Shown: positions 45,463 to 55,226 of the stretch, one piece after another | Layout: each line of letters starts with the position of its first letter | How positions within the stretch are numbered: position 1 is the first letter of the stretch | Assembly (NCBI GenBank): GCA_039817825.1 | Contig: JBCBVA010000001.1 | Location: 62,001 to 126,000 of the forward strand | Origin: PCC-7336 sp039817825 | Lineage (GTDB): Bacteria; Cyanobacteriota; Cyanobacteriia; Thermostichales; PCC-7336 | Reading direction: 5' to 3' | DNA: 64,000 nucleotides | Translations under genes and position numbers: made by a program | The notes under the pieces: generated by a model | Seen by the model: only the letters and a program-made list of their open reading frames with translations | Told to the model about the DNA's origin: nothing | Databases searched by the model: none

Positions 45463-46746
45463 TTAATCCCCAAATACACGGTCAATTGTGTTGATGATTC
45501 CAAATACAGGAACCACGGGCTCAATCGGCGAAACAACTGTATTCAAACCGTCGGTGAATGTAGCCAGACCCGACTTGCCAACAATCAAGATATCGTTGTC
45601 TTGCAAAGTGGGGTTGGACTCATTGTTGACATCTGCCGCCAGGTCAACAGGCACCTCTTGACGCAAAACAGTACCGTTGGGGTTCAAACGGATCAGACCC
45701 ACTTGGTTGGTATTGGCGCGAGGGCGGAGGAAATCTCCACCGACAAACAGCGCCTGATTGAGTGGCGTATTGGCAGGAACCTGAACTGGCCCAGGAGTAT
45801 TCACTTCCCCAACAATAATGATGTCAATCGTCTCGGGAGAGAGATTGGAAGAGCTGAGCAGGAACACTTCGTCATCGGGGATATCTTCAGATGCTGTCGG
45901 AATAAAAATTGTGTCGCCATCAAACACAACGGGGTCGGCAGCAACGCCGTCACCCTGCATCAAAGACCACAGGTCTACGTCAATCAGTTCGTCAGGACCA
46001 TCCACACTGGGGCGACGCAACTGCACGTTGCGAATATCGGCCATAGTTGTGATGCCGCCTGCCCGCTGAATCATAGAAATGACGGTGGGAGCAGTCAGGG
46101 CTGGATCGGTGTCTACGGGAGCGAAAATGTGGGGGCCAGGGGTAGAGACTTCTCCCAGAACGGCTACTCGTGGAGGACGAGCCGTTACGAGAATGACATT
46201 GACGATTGGGTTATTGAGAAACTCTGAGTACTGAGTGGTCAGCAGGTCGGATGCTTCCCTCAAAGTCAGTCCCTGCAATGAAACGCTGCCGAGCAACGAC
46301 AGAGACACTGTACCGTCGGATAAAACCTGCTGTTCACCACTGAATTCGGGCACATTGAAGATGTCAACAGCGACCCTATCTCCCGGCCCTAACCGATACT
46401 GCCCCTCACTGGCTGTCGTCTGAACGTCTAGACGAGGAATCGAAGGGTCGCTGGGGGTTGTAGATGGAAGAGAGGGGGTCTCGCTTGTGGATGGAGTCGT
46501 GCTGGGGGCAGAAGTATCGGGGAGTGACGGAGTATCTTCGTCCTCTGTAGATGATGCTGGCGGGATACTCGGTAAAGAAGGGGTGTCGGTTGTGGGGCTA
46601 TCGATTGTGGACGGTTCTGGAACGGGAGGCAATGTATCCTCCTGAGCTCCTGCAGTTAGTGGCAGGCCGAACGTGGCTGCCGTCATGAGGCAGGCCAAGG
46701 CTGTTGCCGAGCTAAGCAGATTGAAGGGGTTTGATTGGATAGCCAT
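45463..46746 (-). CDS. Wza-like polysaccharide export protein (SLBB domains)
   Basis: This 427-residue protein has a signal peptide (to about AGAQE) and a long Pro/Ser/Thr-rich spacer. A Poly_export domain follows (YRLGPGDRVAVDIFNVPEFSGEQQ), then two SLBB domains (RVAVLGEVSTPGPH and IIVGEVNTPGPVQ). Such proteins form the outer-membrane channel for capsule or exopolysaccharide. No other polysaccharide genes are adjacent. The ATG at 46746 is preferred over a TTG two codons upstream. Confidence 0.9.
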   Translation of the reverse strand: MAIQSNPFNLLSSATALACLMTAATFGLPLTAGAQEDTLPPVPEPSTIDSPTTDTPSLPSIPPASSTEDEDTPSLPDTSAPSTTPSTSETPSLPSTTPSDPSIPRLDVQTTASEGQYRLGPGDRVAVDIFNVPEFSGEQQVLSDGTVSLSLLGSVSLQGLTLREASDLLTTQYSEFLNNPIVNVILVTARPPRVAVLGEVSTPGPHIFAPVDTDPALTAPTVISMIQRAGGITTMADIRNVQLRRPSVDGPDELIDVDLWSLMQGDGVAADPVVFDGDTIFIPTASEDIPDDEVFLLSSSNLSPETIDIIIVGEVNTPGPVQVPANTPLNQALFVGGDFLRPRANTNQVGLIRLNPNGTVLRQEVPVDLAADVNNESNPTLQDNDILIVGKSGLATFTDGLNTVVSPIEPVVPVFGIINTIDRVFGD

Positions 46747-47258
46747 GACCAAAGCTTCTGAACTAGTTACTGATGTTACAGCGTATTTTCGTTAGGGGTG
46801 AGACACGCATGTTAACCCCCTGTAACTTATCTACAAACAAGTTAGATGGGAACTGCACGTGCGGCAAGGCTTTTCTCGGTTCTCCCTAACGGTATAAGCA
46901 TAGAAACGTAATCGTAGAAATCATGGCATAAAAACGATCGCATTAAAGTAGAACTGACCGGGGCATTGGCTACAGCCATTGACTGAGGCCAATCTACTGT
47001 TGCACCTGGCCCAGTCTGTCGGTGTTCGAGCTGCTTGGCTTGTATGGCGGTTCGTATTCTCAGGCAAACAATGCAATACTTCGCAGGTTTCAAACCCTTG
47101 CGGGTTAGTAATGAAGTTGCTGAACTAAGTAGCAGTTAGATTCTTGCTGTCCGTTAACAGTTCATTTACCGCTTAGTTGGGGATGGGGTTGTTAAGATTC
47201 AGCCGTTCGTTCTGTCTTCATAGCCTCTATCTGTCCAGTTTTGGCTGGGGTTGCTTCT
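46747..47258. other. Gene-free region between the export protein and decarboxylase genes
   Basis: An open frame on the minus strand at 46842-47093 has no ribosome binding site or domain, and I do not call it a gene. Divergent promoters are expected here. No repeat is evident. Confidence 0.45.
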
Positions 47259-48722
47259 GTGAATCGCTCCAACTTGCCAATTACATCGTTCATTGCTCCC
47301 GATCGGCAAAGCCAAGAGAACACTAGACTGTTGTTGCAACAGCTTTGCTCTCTGATTGAGGAGCTGGCAGGCTCCGCATCAAGTCGCTCGCCCCTCCCTG
47401 CCAGTACTCTACAATTTTCATCCAAGATTCCAGCCACTGCTCGCTCTGAGACCGAATTACTGGGGGTTTTGCGCACGCTGTGTTTGGCGTCTATGAACCC
47501 AGCCCATCCGGGATATGTCGGGCATATGGATTCCATCCCCACCACCATGTCAGTTGTTGGAGACTGTTTGGCCGCTTTGGTCAATAACAACCTGCTTAGT
47601 CGAGAAATGTCGCCCGCGTTCTCTCGGTTAGAGGTAGAGGTTGTCAAACAGTTTGCCGCTGTATTTCAGCTTGGCGATCGCGCAGGAGGAGTGCTGGTCA
47701 GTGGTGGTACCTTGGCCAACTTGCACTGTTTGGCTGTGGCTCGCAATGTGATGCTCGATTGTCATCGTGAGGGGGTGATTGGGCGAGATCGCCGACCTGT
47801 CTTGTTTGCGTCTGAAGTCGCCCATACTTCAATCCAGAAGGCCGCCATGCTTCTGGGGTTGGGAACGGAGGCTGTTATTCCGATTTCCACAGACGCGAAT
47901 TCACACCTACTAGTAAGTCAATTGAGAGAGGAAATTCAGCAGGCACTCGCCAATAATCTCCTTCCCTTTTGTGTTGTGGCGACTGCTGGAACAACAACGA
48001 CGGGGGCAATTGACCCTCTGCCAGAGATTGCCGAAATTGCCAGGGAATTTCGCTTATGGCTGCATGTAGATGCAGCCTATGGTGGGGCGATCGTCATGTC
48101 AGAGAACCACAAGTATCGTTTGAATGGTATCGAGCAAGCTGATTCGGTAACGTTTAATCCTCAAAAGTGGTTGTATGTGGCCAAAACCTGCGCCATGTCT
48201 CTGTTTCGAGATGTGTCGTTATTGCGATCGCATTTTCAAATCGCGGCTCCATACATGGCTGAAATGACAGACGAGGATGGGCAAGCCAGCGTTAATTTAG
48301 GAGAACTGAGCGTGCAGGGGACTCGTCATGCAGATGTCCTGAAGCTGTGGCTATCGTTACAGCACCTCGGGCAGCAGGGATATGCTCAATTGATCGATGA
48401 GAGTTACCGATTAACTGACTACGTCCTCAAACTGGTGGAACAACGACCTTTCCTGCAACTTGCGTCGCAGTCAGACTGTAATCTAGTTTGCTTTCGCCTA
48501 ACGGCAAGAGATTCGTTCGGTGATGCGGCTGAGATTGGCAACACAGACCGCCGGAATGCAGAGCTGCAGCACTATTTATTGAGTCAAGGATTTTTTCTGT
48601 CGTTGCCCCTATACCGCGATCGCCTTTGGTTGCGGATGGTGTTGCTGAATCCGTTTTTGGAAGCGGAGGGCTGCGATCGCCTCTTCAGCCACATTGATAA
48701 ATTTATTGAGCTCGGTTCGTGA
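47259..48722 (+). CDS. Group II pyridoxal-5'-phosphate decarboxylase
   Basis: This protein of about 487 residues belongs to the family of glutamate, aromatic amino acid and diaminobutyrate decarboxylases. PLP-site segments are ATAGTTTTGAIDPL, LHVDAAYGGA and NPQKW, whose lysine (near residue 303) forms the Schiff base. The GTG at 47259 is the likely start; a TTG at 47241 is in frame. The substrate cannot be settled by eye. Nearest in overall style are 2,4-diaminobutyrate/aromatic decarboxylases. Confidence 0.88.
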   Translation: MNRSNLPITSFIAPDRQSQENTRLLLQQLCSLIEELAGSASSRSPLPASTLQFSSKIPATARSETELLGVLRTLCLASMNPAHPGYVGHMDSIPTTMSVVGDCLAALVNNNLLSREMSPAFSRLEVEVVKQFAAVFQLGDRAGGVLVSGGTLANLHCLAVARNVMLDCHREGVIGRDRRPVLFASEVAHTSIQKAAMLLGLGTEAVIPISTDANSHLLVSQLREEIQQALANNLLPFCVVATAGTTTTGAIDPLPEIAEIAREFRLWLHVDAAYGGAIVMSENHKYRLNGIEQADSVTFNPQKWLYVAKTCAMSLFRDVSLLRSHFQIAAPYMAEMTDEDGQASVNLGELSVQGTRHADVLKLWLSLQHLGQQGYAQLIDESYRLTDYVLKLVEQRPFLQLASQSDCNLVCFRLTARDSFGDAAEIGNTDRRNAELQHYLLSQGFFLSLPLYRDRLWLRMVLLNPFLEAEGCDRLFSHIDKFIELGS

Positions 48723-48839
48723 GAAGAGTCTGGAATCAGTTCGCCTCACTCTGAGCATGAAGAGATTGGGTAGAGAGCTACCCCAACATCTAGATAGAAT
48801 GTGATGTACTAAAAGACTTTATTTTTCGCATCTTTCCCC

Positions 48840-51800
48840 ATGACTCAATCCTTTCTAGAACGGCTGCAAGATCGCGTGCTGGTGTTCGATGGGGCTACCG
48901 GTACGTCTCTTCAAGCGCAGAATCTTACGGCTGAGGACTTTGGCGGCCCTGACTTGGAAGGGTGCAACGAATATTTAGTGTTCTCCAAGCCGGAGGCGGT
49001 TGAGAAAGTCCACGTTGGCTTTTTGGAGGCCGGGGCCGATGTCATCGAGACGGATACCTTTGGTGGTACCTCGATTGTGCTTGCAGAATACGACATTGCC
49101 GATCGCGCCTACGAACTGAACAAGACGGCGGCTGAAATTGCCAAGCAGGCAGCTACTCACTATTCCACTGCCGATAAACCCAGATATGTTGCGGGCTCAA
49201 TGGGGCCGGGGACCAAGCTGCCAACATTGGGGCACATTGATTACGACACGATGGTAGAAGCTTACGTCGAGCAGGCGGAAGGACTATATGACGGCGGTGT
49301 AGACCTGTTTATCGTCGAGACCTGCCAGGACGTACTGCAGATTAAGGCCGCGCTGAACGGCATCGAGCAGGTGTTTGCAAAGAAGGGGCAGCGGTTGCCG
49401 CTGATGGTCTCCATCACGATAGAGCAGCAGGGGACGATGTTGGTGGGCTCCGAGATTGGGGCTGCGCTGACGATTTTGGAACCCTTTGCTATTGATGTGT
49501 TGGGCCTCAACTGCGCCACCGGCCCGGACTTGATGGTGGAGCACATTCGCTATCTGTCCCAGCATTCCCCCTTCCACATTTCCTGCATTCCCAATGCAGG
49601 TCTACCCGAGAACGTGGGTGGGGAGGCATTCTACAAGCTGACCCCGGATGATTTGCAGAAATACCTGCATCGGTTTGTGGAAGAGTTTGGCGTTAGCGTG
49701 ATTGGCGGATGCTGCGGTACCCGACCCGATCACATCCAGTCGCTAGTGGAGACGGTTGAAAATCTCAAGCCAGCCCCCCGCATCCCCGAACGTATTCCTG
49801 CCTCGGCATCCATCTACAGCCCTCAGCCTTACGACCAAGACAACTCATTCTTGATTATTGGGGAGCGTCTGAATGCCAGTGGTTCCAAGAAATGCCGCAC
49901 GCTGCTAAACGATGAAGACTGGAACGGCCTGATTTCTCTGGCCAAGAATCAGGTGAAGGAAGGGGCGCACGTTCTGGATGTGAACGTGGACTACGTGGGT
50001 CGCGATGGTGTTAAAGACATGCACGAGCTGGCCTCGCGGCTGGTGACCAGCGTAACATTGCCACTGATGTTGGATTCTACCGAGTGGGAAAAGATGGAGG
50101 CTGGCCTCAAGGTGGCAGGGGGTAAGTGCTTGCTCAACTCCACCAACTACGAGGATGGGGAAGAGCGGTTTTATAAGGTGCTGGAGCTGGCCAAGACCTA
50201 CGGTGCGGGCGTCGTAGTCGGCACGATTGACGAAGAGGGGATGGCGCGAACGGCTCAGAAAAAGTTCGAGATTGCCAAGCGAGCTTACGATGCGGCGATC
50301 GCCTACGGTCTGCCTCCCTACGAAGTGTTCTTCGACCCGCTGGCGCTGCCCATTTCCACTGGTATTGAGGAGGATCGCCTCAACGGTAAGGCGACGGTGG
50401 ATGCCATTCGCCAAATTCGCGACGAGCTGCCTGGCTGTCACATTCTACTGGGAATTTCCAATGTGTCGTTTGGCCTCAATCCAGCCGCCCGAATCGCTCT
50501 CAATTCGATGTTTTTGCATGAGACCCGAGACGCGGGTCTGGATGCGGCTATTGTCAGCGCCAGCAAGATCCTGCCCCTATCTCGCATCAAAGAAGAGCAC
50601 CAGAAGGTTTGTCTGGAGCTGATTTACGACCAGCGTCAGTTTGATGGGGGTGTCTGTATTTATGACCCCTTGACTGAGCTAACGACGATGTTTGAGGGGG
50701 TGTCGGCCAAGCGAGATCGCACAGTGGATGCCAATCTCTCGCTGGAGGAAAAACTCAAGCAGCACATCATCGATGGGGAGCGGATTGGTCTGGATGCCGT
50801 GTTGGCAGAGGCACTGGACAAATATCCGCCGCTGTCGATCGTGAACGAGTATTTGCTGGACGGTATGAAGGTGGTGGGAGAGCTATTTGGCTCCGGTCAG
50901 ATGCAATTGCCGTTTGTATTGCAGTCGGCTGAAACCATGAAGGCGGCGGTGGCGTATTTGGAGCCATACATGGAGAAGGCGGAAGGTTCGACGAAGGGAA
51001 AAGTCGCGATCGCCACGGTGAAAGGGGATGTGCACGATATCGGCAAAAACCTGGTGGACATCATCCTGACCAACAACGGCTACACCGTTTACAACTTGGG
51101 CATCAAGCAGCCGGTAGACAACATTATTGCGGCCTACGAAGAACACCAGGTGGACTGCATTGCTATGAGCGGTCTGCTAGTGAAGTCCACGGCGTTTATG
51201 AAGGAGAATTTGTCCACCTTCAATGAGAAAGGCATTACCGTTCCCGTCATCTTGGGAGGGGCAGCTCTGACCCGCAAGTTTGTGGAGAAGGACTGTCAGA
51301 GTGCCTACAACGGTCGGGTGGTGTACGGTCGTGACGCCTTCTCTGACTTGCATTTTATGGACAAGCTGATGGCGGCCAAGGGGGAGGAGAACTGGCACGA
51401 TTTGCAGGGGTTCTTGGATGAGGAACCGGTCTCGAATGGTCATGCAGCTGAGATTGAGGATGCAGAAGTCGAGACTCCTTCGAAACCTGCAGAACCAGAA
51501 GTCATCGATACACGTCGGGCAGAGGAAATTGAACCAGACATCGATCGCCCTCTCCCTCCGTTCTGGGGCTCCAAGGTTCTCAGCGGCACAGACATCCCTT
51601 GGGAGGAAGTGTTTGGCTACATCGATCGCCAAGCGTTAATTGCCGGTCAGTGGCAGATTCGCAAGCCCCGCGAGCAATCGAAAGAGGAGTTCGAGCACTT
51701 CCTGAAGACGGAAATTGAGCCGATTTTAGAGGGGTGGAAGCGGCACATCATTGAAGAAGACTTGCTGCATCCGAAAGTAGCTTATGGGTATTTTCCCTGC

Positions 51801-52412
51801 CAGGCGCAGGGCAATACGGTCAAGGTGTTCGACCCGGCTAGTTTCTCGGCGTTGGCTACTGATGGAGAGTCTGCCTGTGCGGGCGATCGCCCCACCTTCT
51901 CGGGAGGCGAAACCGAGATTGCCGCGATTGAATTCCCGCGCCAAAAAACCGATCGCCGTCGCTGTATTGCGGATTTCTACGCTCCGGCAGAGCAAAAGTT
52001 GGTGGATGCATTCCCCATTCAGGCGGTAACTGTGGGAGAGGAAGCGTCCATTCTCAGTCAAAAACTGTTTTCTGAAGATAAGTACACCGACTACCTCTAT
52101 TTCTATGGCCTGACGAATGCTCTGGCCGAGGCGCTAGCCGAGTGGGCTCACGCTCGCATTCGCCGCGAGTTGGGATTTGCGGCAGAAGACAGTGACGACA
52201 TCCGTCGCATCCTGCATCAGAGCTATCGGGGTTCTCGCTATAGTTTTGGCTATCCGGCTTGCCCGAACATGGCCGACCAGCATCACCTGCTGAAGCTGTT
52301 GGATTGCGATCGCATTGGTCTGATTATGGATGAGAGCGAGCAGCTACACCCGGAACAATCCACCACTGCCTTGGTGGCCTACCACCCGAAAGCTAAGTAC
52401 TTCAACACATAG
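48840..52412 (+). CDS. metH: Cobalamin-dependent methionine synthase
   Basis: This 1190-residue enzyme shows all four modules: a homocysteine-binding domain with zinc cysteines (GGCCGTRPDH, C291 and C292), a pterin-binding domain (VLDVNVDYVGRDG), a cobalamin-binding domain with the DxHxxG histidine (GDVHDIGKNLV, H732) and a C-terminal reactivation domain. A Glu/Pro-rich linker near 860-890 separates the last two. It regenerates methionine from homocysteine. I see no cobalamin riboswitch upstream. Confidence 0.98.
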   Translation: MTQSFLERLQDRVLVFDGATGTSLQAQNLTAEDFGGPDLEGCNEYLVFSKPEAVEKVHVGFLEAGADVIETDTFGGTSIVLAEYDIADRAYELNKTAAEIAKQAATHYSTADKPRYVAGSMGPGTKLPTLGHIDYDTMVEAYVEQAEGLYDGGVDLFIVETCQDVLQIKAALNGIEQVFAKKGQRLPLMVSITIEQQGTMLVGSEIGAALTILEPFAIDVLGLNCATGPDLMVEHIRYLSQHSPFHISCIPNAGLPENVGGEAFYKLTPDDLQKYLHRFVEEFGVSVIGGCCGTRPDHIQSLVETVENLKPAPRIPERIPASASIYSPQPYDQDNSFLIIGERLNASGSKKCRTLLNDEDWNGLISLAKNQVKEGAHVLDVNVDYVGRDGVKDMHELASRLVTSVTLPLMLDSTEWEKMEAGLKVAGGKCLLNSTNYEDGEERFYKVLELAKTYGAGVVVGTIDEEGMARTAQKKFEIAKRAYDAAIAYGLPPYEVFFDPLALPISTGIEEDRLNGKATVDAIRQIRDELPGCHILLGISNVSFGLNPAARIALNSMFLHETRDAGLDAAIVSASKILPLSRIKEEHQKVCLELIYDQRQFDGGVCIYDPLTELTTMFEGVSAKRDRTVDANLSLEEKLKQHIIDGERIGLDAVLAEALDKYPPLSIVNEYLLDGMKVVGELFGSGQMQLPFVLQSAETMKAAVAYLEPYMEKAEGSTKGKVAIATVKGDVHDIGKNLVDIILTNNGYTVYNLGIKQPVDNIIAAYEEHQVDCIAMSGLLVKSTAFMKENLSTFNEKGITVPVILGGAALTRKFVEKDCQSAYNGRVVYGRDAFSDLHFMDKLMAAKGEENWHDLQGFLDEEPVSNGHAAEIEDAEVETPSKPAEPEVIDTRRAEEIEPDIDRPLPPFWGSKVLSGTDIPWEEVFGYIDRQALIAGQWQIRKPREQSKEEFEHFLKTEIEPILEGWKRHIIEEDLLHPKVAYGYFPCQAQGNTVKVFDPASFSALATDGESACAGDRPTFSGGETEIAAIEFPRQKTDRRRCIADFYAPAEQKLVDAFPIQAVTVGEEASILSQKLFSEDKYTDYLYFYGLTNALAEALAEWAHARIRRELGFAAEDSDDIRRILHQSYRGSRYSFGYPACPNMADQHHLLKLLDCDRIGLIMDESEQLHPEQSTTALVAYHPKAKYFNT

Positions 52413-52641
52413 CTCAGTTACAGATTCAGTCATTTATCTGCAGACCCAGAGCAAACTCGCAATTGCTTATGACTGTCTGGCGTGGGCAGCTCCCGAGGCG
52501 ATCGCAGCGTTGCATGGGCTCAAACTTAACGCAACCATCTGCCCAGATCCAGCTCCCTGGCTCTTTGCGAAAGGGAACGCCATAAACGCCACAACTGAAT
52601 GATTAGCATCGCATCCAGAAGACCAGTAGAGGTGCAGTAGG
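52413..52641. other. Intergenic region after metH
   Basis: A frame overlapping the metH end continues to 52602 and encodes LAIAYDCLAWAAPEAIAALH, which looks partly protein-like. It has no start of its own and may be a remnant. Nothing else is supported. Confidence 0.35.
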
Positions 52642-52752
52642 ATGGTTCAAACGGTTCTGGGTACAGTGAAGCCTGTGGCGATAGAGTTTTGCAATCAGCA
52701 GCTTATTGTGTGTCCGAACCAAGCAATATATTTAGACTTACGGGTACTTTGA
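52642..52752 (+). CDS. Possible small protein or gene fragment (36 aa)
   Basis: The frame MVQTVLGTVKPVAIEFCNQQ continues to 36 residues, with GAGGTG about 8 bases before the ATG. The pattern VKPVAIEF-xx-QLIV resembles the start of short DUF2442-type proteins, so it may be a truncated remnant. It ends 6 bases before the next gene and overlaps that gene's ribosome binding site, so it could also act as a leader peptide. Confidence 0.35.
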   Translation: MVQTVLGTVKPVAIEFCNQQLIVCPNQAIYLDLRVL

Positions 52753-52758
52753 GGCGGC

Positions 52759-53451
52759 ATGAAGAAGGCTGTCTATTGGTTATTTGGAGACTGGGCTGGC
52801 GGTATTGTTGTTGGCAGTTGGAGCTGGCTGTGGGGCGTTGACAACGAAACAGACAACAGCGACCTGGATACCATTGCTGCGGCTAGCGAGTCGATCGCGG
52901 TCATGGAAGTCTCTGTGAAACGCCTAGTGGACGTTGTGTCTATGCAGCACGACGCTTACCAACGAGCCCGCCAGAAATACCTCCAAAAGCAGCGCGAATT
53001 CAAGAGCGCAGAGCAGCTCGCATTTGATGCTCAGCACAACGGTCAGGACTCAACAGCTCGATTGGCAATGGCAAAAGCCATCCAAATTGAGAAAATTCTG
53101 CCTGTCCTCAAAGGGCAGATGCAGCAGGCAGAAGAACTGTTAAATGGTTTCCAGACTCGGTTGGAGGAAGAACGATTGGCGCTGGAAACCCATAAGGGTG
53201 AGCTGCAGAACATGAAAGACTTAACGGAAATTAGTGAGGTGCTTGCCGCTGTTAAGCAGGCCGGTCAGGGGCTGGCAGCTAGTGATGCCAAGGGGCGCTT
53301 TCAGGATATGTACTCCGAACTGGAAGAGCGCACCAAGACCGATATTTTGGCATCGGAGCTGTATCAAGATCCGGAGAATTTAGCGACGGCTAAGCTATCT
53401 CAATTGGAGCTTGATGAGGAGATTGCCCGGAGATTAGAGAATCGGAAGTAG
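52759..53451 (+). CDS. PspA/IM30-like coiled-coil protein
   Basis: This 230-residue protein has a short N-terminal segment with Trp/Gly-rich hydrophobic residues (GGIVVGSWSWLWG), then an almost entirely helical, coiled-coil body with heptad-like leucines. It resembles cyanobacterial PspA/IM30-related proteins, but the standard PspA N-terminal amphipathic helix is not clear. A role in membrane maintenance is inferred. The ribosome binding site is GAGGCGGC. Confidence 0.65.
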   Translation: MKKAVYWLFGDWAGGIVVGSWSWLWGVDNETDNSDLDTIAAASESIAVMEVSVKRLVDVVSMQHDAYQRARQKYLQKQREFKSAEQLAFDAQHNGQDSTARLAMAKAIQIEKILPVLKGQMQQAEELLNGFQTRLEEERLALETHKGELQNMKDLTEISEVLAAVKQAGQGLAASDAKGRFQDMYSELEERTKTDILASELYQDPENLATAKLSQLELDEEIARRLENRK

Positions 53452-53609
53452 GCATTACGCTGCAGTAAGTTCAATCATGTCAGCCAGAATTCAATCGAGC
53501 AACGGGTGTACCATTCGCTAGATGCCAGTAACGACTCGACAAATAAAGGTGTCTTGGGCTGCGATCGCGAGTATTCTGCGGTGATTGAAGCCGACAACCA
53601 CCCTTGCCT

Positions 53610-54236
53610 ATGATTGCGTTTTTAATGGGAGAACTCGCTGATGTTCAGGCGGGCGATCGCAGTTCGGTGACCCTGAATGTGGGAGGTGTGGGCTATCGTG
53701 CTACGGTACCTCAACGTGTTGCTAGAGAGATAGGGTCGATCGGAGAGTCCGTTCAGCTCTTTACCCATCTGGTAGTACGGGATACGGGGATGCTGCTGTA
53801 CGGATTTGGGAGCGCCGCCGAACGGGAGCTATTTGTCGAACTGATTAAAGTGTCGGGGGTGGGGCCTTCGCTGGCGATCGCCCTACTGGGCACCCTCACC
53901 CTGACCGAACTGGTACAGGCGGTCGTAACGGAAAACGTTCGGATTCTGAGTTTGACTCCTGGCGTGGGTAAAAAGACTGCTCAGAGGCTGGTACTGGAGT
54001 TGAAATCAAGACTAGCAGAATGGCGCACTACCGGTGATGACGTACCGGTTGCTGCTGGGGGACCACCATCGTCGATTTACAGCGAGGTGGAAATTGCCCT
54101 ATTGGCGTTGGGGTACAGCTCGGCGGAAACGGTGCGGGCATTGCAAGCGATCGGCCAGCAAGAGGGCGATCGCCTGGGACAATCGGTGGAGGACTGGTTG
54201 CGGAGCGCAATTGCCTACCTCAGCCAGCAAGAGTAG
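53610..54236 (+). CDS. ruvA: Holliday junction branch migration protein RuvA
   Basis: This 208-residue protein starts MIAFLMGELADV and contains the N-terminal OB domain with VGGVGYRATVP. The helix-hairpin-helix domain includes VSGVGPSLAIALLG and LTPGVGKKTAQRLVLEL, and a C-terminal RuvB-binding three-helix domain follows. It recognises Holliday junctions with RuvB. ruvB is not adjacent, which is usual in cyanobacteria. Confidence 0.96.
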   Translation: MIAFLMGELADVQAGDRSSVTLNVGGVGYRATVPQRVAREIGSIGESVQLFTHLVVRDTGMLLYGFGSAAERELFVELIKVSGVGPSLAIALLGTLTLTELVQAVVTENVRILSLTPGVGKKTAQRLVLELKSRLAEWRTTGDDVPVAAGGPPSSIYSEVEIALLALGYSSAETVRALQAIGQQEGDRLGQSVEDWLRSAIAYLSQQE

Positions 54237-54343
54237 TGGGTTTTGGTTGATTCGGCTGGCATCGGCGCATGCCATTGAATAGTCGACTCTGCAGCCAGCC
54301 CGAAAAATTTACTCTCCACCATTGCACCGACAACATTCGTTTC

Positions 54344-54976
54344 ATGACCGATTTGTCTGTACTGCCCGACTCATGTCGCCGCGTAGGAATTTTTGGAGGA
54401 ACGTTTAACCCCGTTCATTGCGGCCACGTAGCTGTTGCCCAGCGCTCCCTGCAGCAATGCCATCTGGATGCGGTGCTGTGGATACCTGCAGGACTGCCTC
54501 CGCACAAACCTCTGGCATCTGGTGCGAGCAATTCCGACCGGCTAGAGATGGTGAAGTTGGCGATGGCTAACTTTATACAGTTTTATTGGTCGGATGTAGA
54601 ACTACGGAGATCGGGACGCTCGTTTGCGATCGATACCATCGCCCAATGTAAAGCAAATTACCCCTGGGTTCGGGAATGGAGCTGGATTATTGGCGCCGAT
54701 GCGATCGCGGACTTACCCACCTGGCATCGCGCCGCCGAGGTGGCTGGCTGCTGTCATTGGATCGTCGCCCCTCGTCCCGACACCTCTAGCGATAACCTAT
54801 TGGAAGCGTTGCAAAAACAACTCCCCGCTCTGCAAGCCACATGGCTAACGGACGTGGAATGGGCCGTCTCATCGTCAGAGATTCGTCAGCGATTGAGCCA
54901 AGGACAGGCGATCGCCGATCTGGTTCCCGAGGCAGTCAGTACCTACCTCCTAGAGAAGCATCTTTATACCAAGTGA
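54344..54976 (+). CDS. nadD: Nicotinate-nucleotide adenylyltransferase
   Basis: This 210-residue NAD biosynthesis enzyme has the nucleotidyltransferase motif GIFGGTFNPVHCGH (HxGH type), and a C-terminal SSSEIRQRL-type motif appears as SSSEIRQRLSQG. The ATG at 54344 is chosen because upstream residues to 54269 do not match the family. It lies 107 bases after ruvA. Confidence 0.93.
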   Translation: MTDLSVLPDSCRRVGIFGGTFNPVHCGHVAVAQRSLQQCHLDAVLWIPAGLPPHKPLASGASNSDRLEMVKLAMANFIQFYWSDVELRRSGRSFAIDTIAQCKANYPWVREWSWIIGADAIADLPTWHRAAEVAGCCHWIVAPRPDTSSDNLLEALQKQLPALQATWLTDVEWAVSSSEIRQRLSQGQAIADLVPEAVSTYLLEKHLYTK

Positions 54977-55094
54977 AGGGCGCATAAAGACAAATATGAA
55001 ATTCCTATGTGTCGGATGTTATTTTTTGTGTGAAGTTTAGGTAAAGTATGAGTGATGAATAAAACCCTTTCGGGCAAGAGCGGAGTTTGGTGAC

Positions 55095-55226
55095 ATGGAA
55101 AAGCTTTTTTGGTGTGTGATTTCTGGCGTTGTGGTTCTGTCTTGGCAAGTTCACACCGGTAACGTGAGCCTGGATGTGAATGCAGAGCCAGTTAGTCCGG
55201 CAACCACTCACGTTACAGTTCAGTAG
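55095..55226 (+). CDS. Small secreted or membrane peptide (43 aa)
   Basis: The frame encodes MEKLFWCVISGVVVLSWQVH, then a polar tail of 23 residues rich in Val, Thr and Pro. A basic residue, a hydrophobic core and a small-residue region look like a signal or anchor. GGAG lies about 10 bases upstream. Codon use is natural. I do not recognise a family. An intrinsic terminator lies 147 bases downstream. Confidence 0.55.
   Translation: MEKLFWCVISGVVVLSWQVHTGNVSLDVNAEPVSPATTHVTVQ

Noticed and set aside
46842..47093. 83-codon frame upstream of the export protein gene
   Set aside because: No ribosome binding site and no similarity to any domain; it lies in an expected promoter region.
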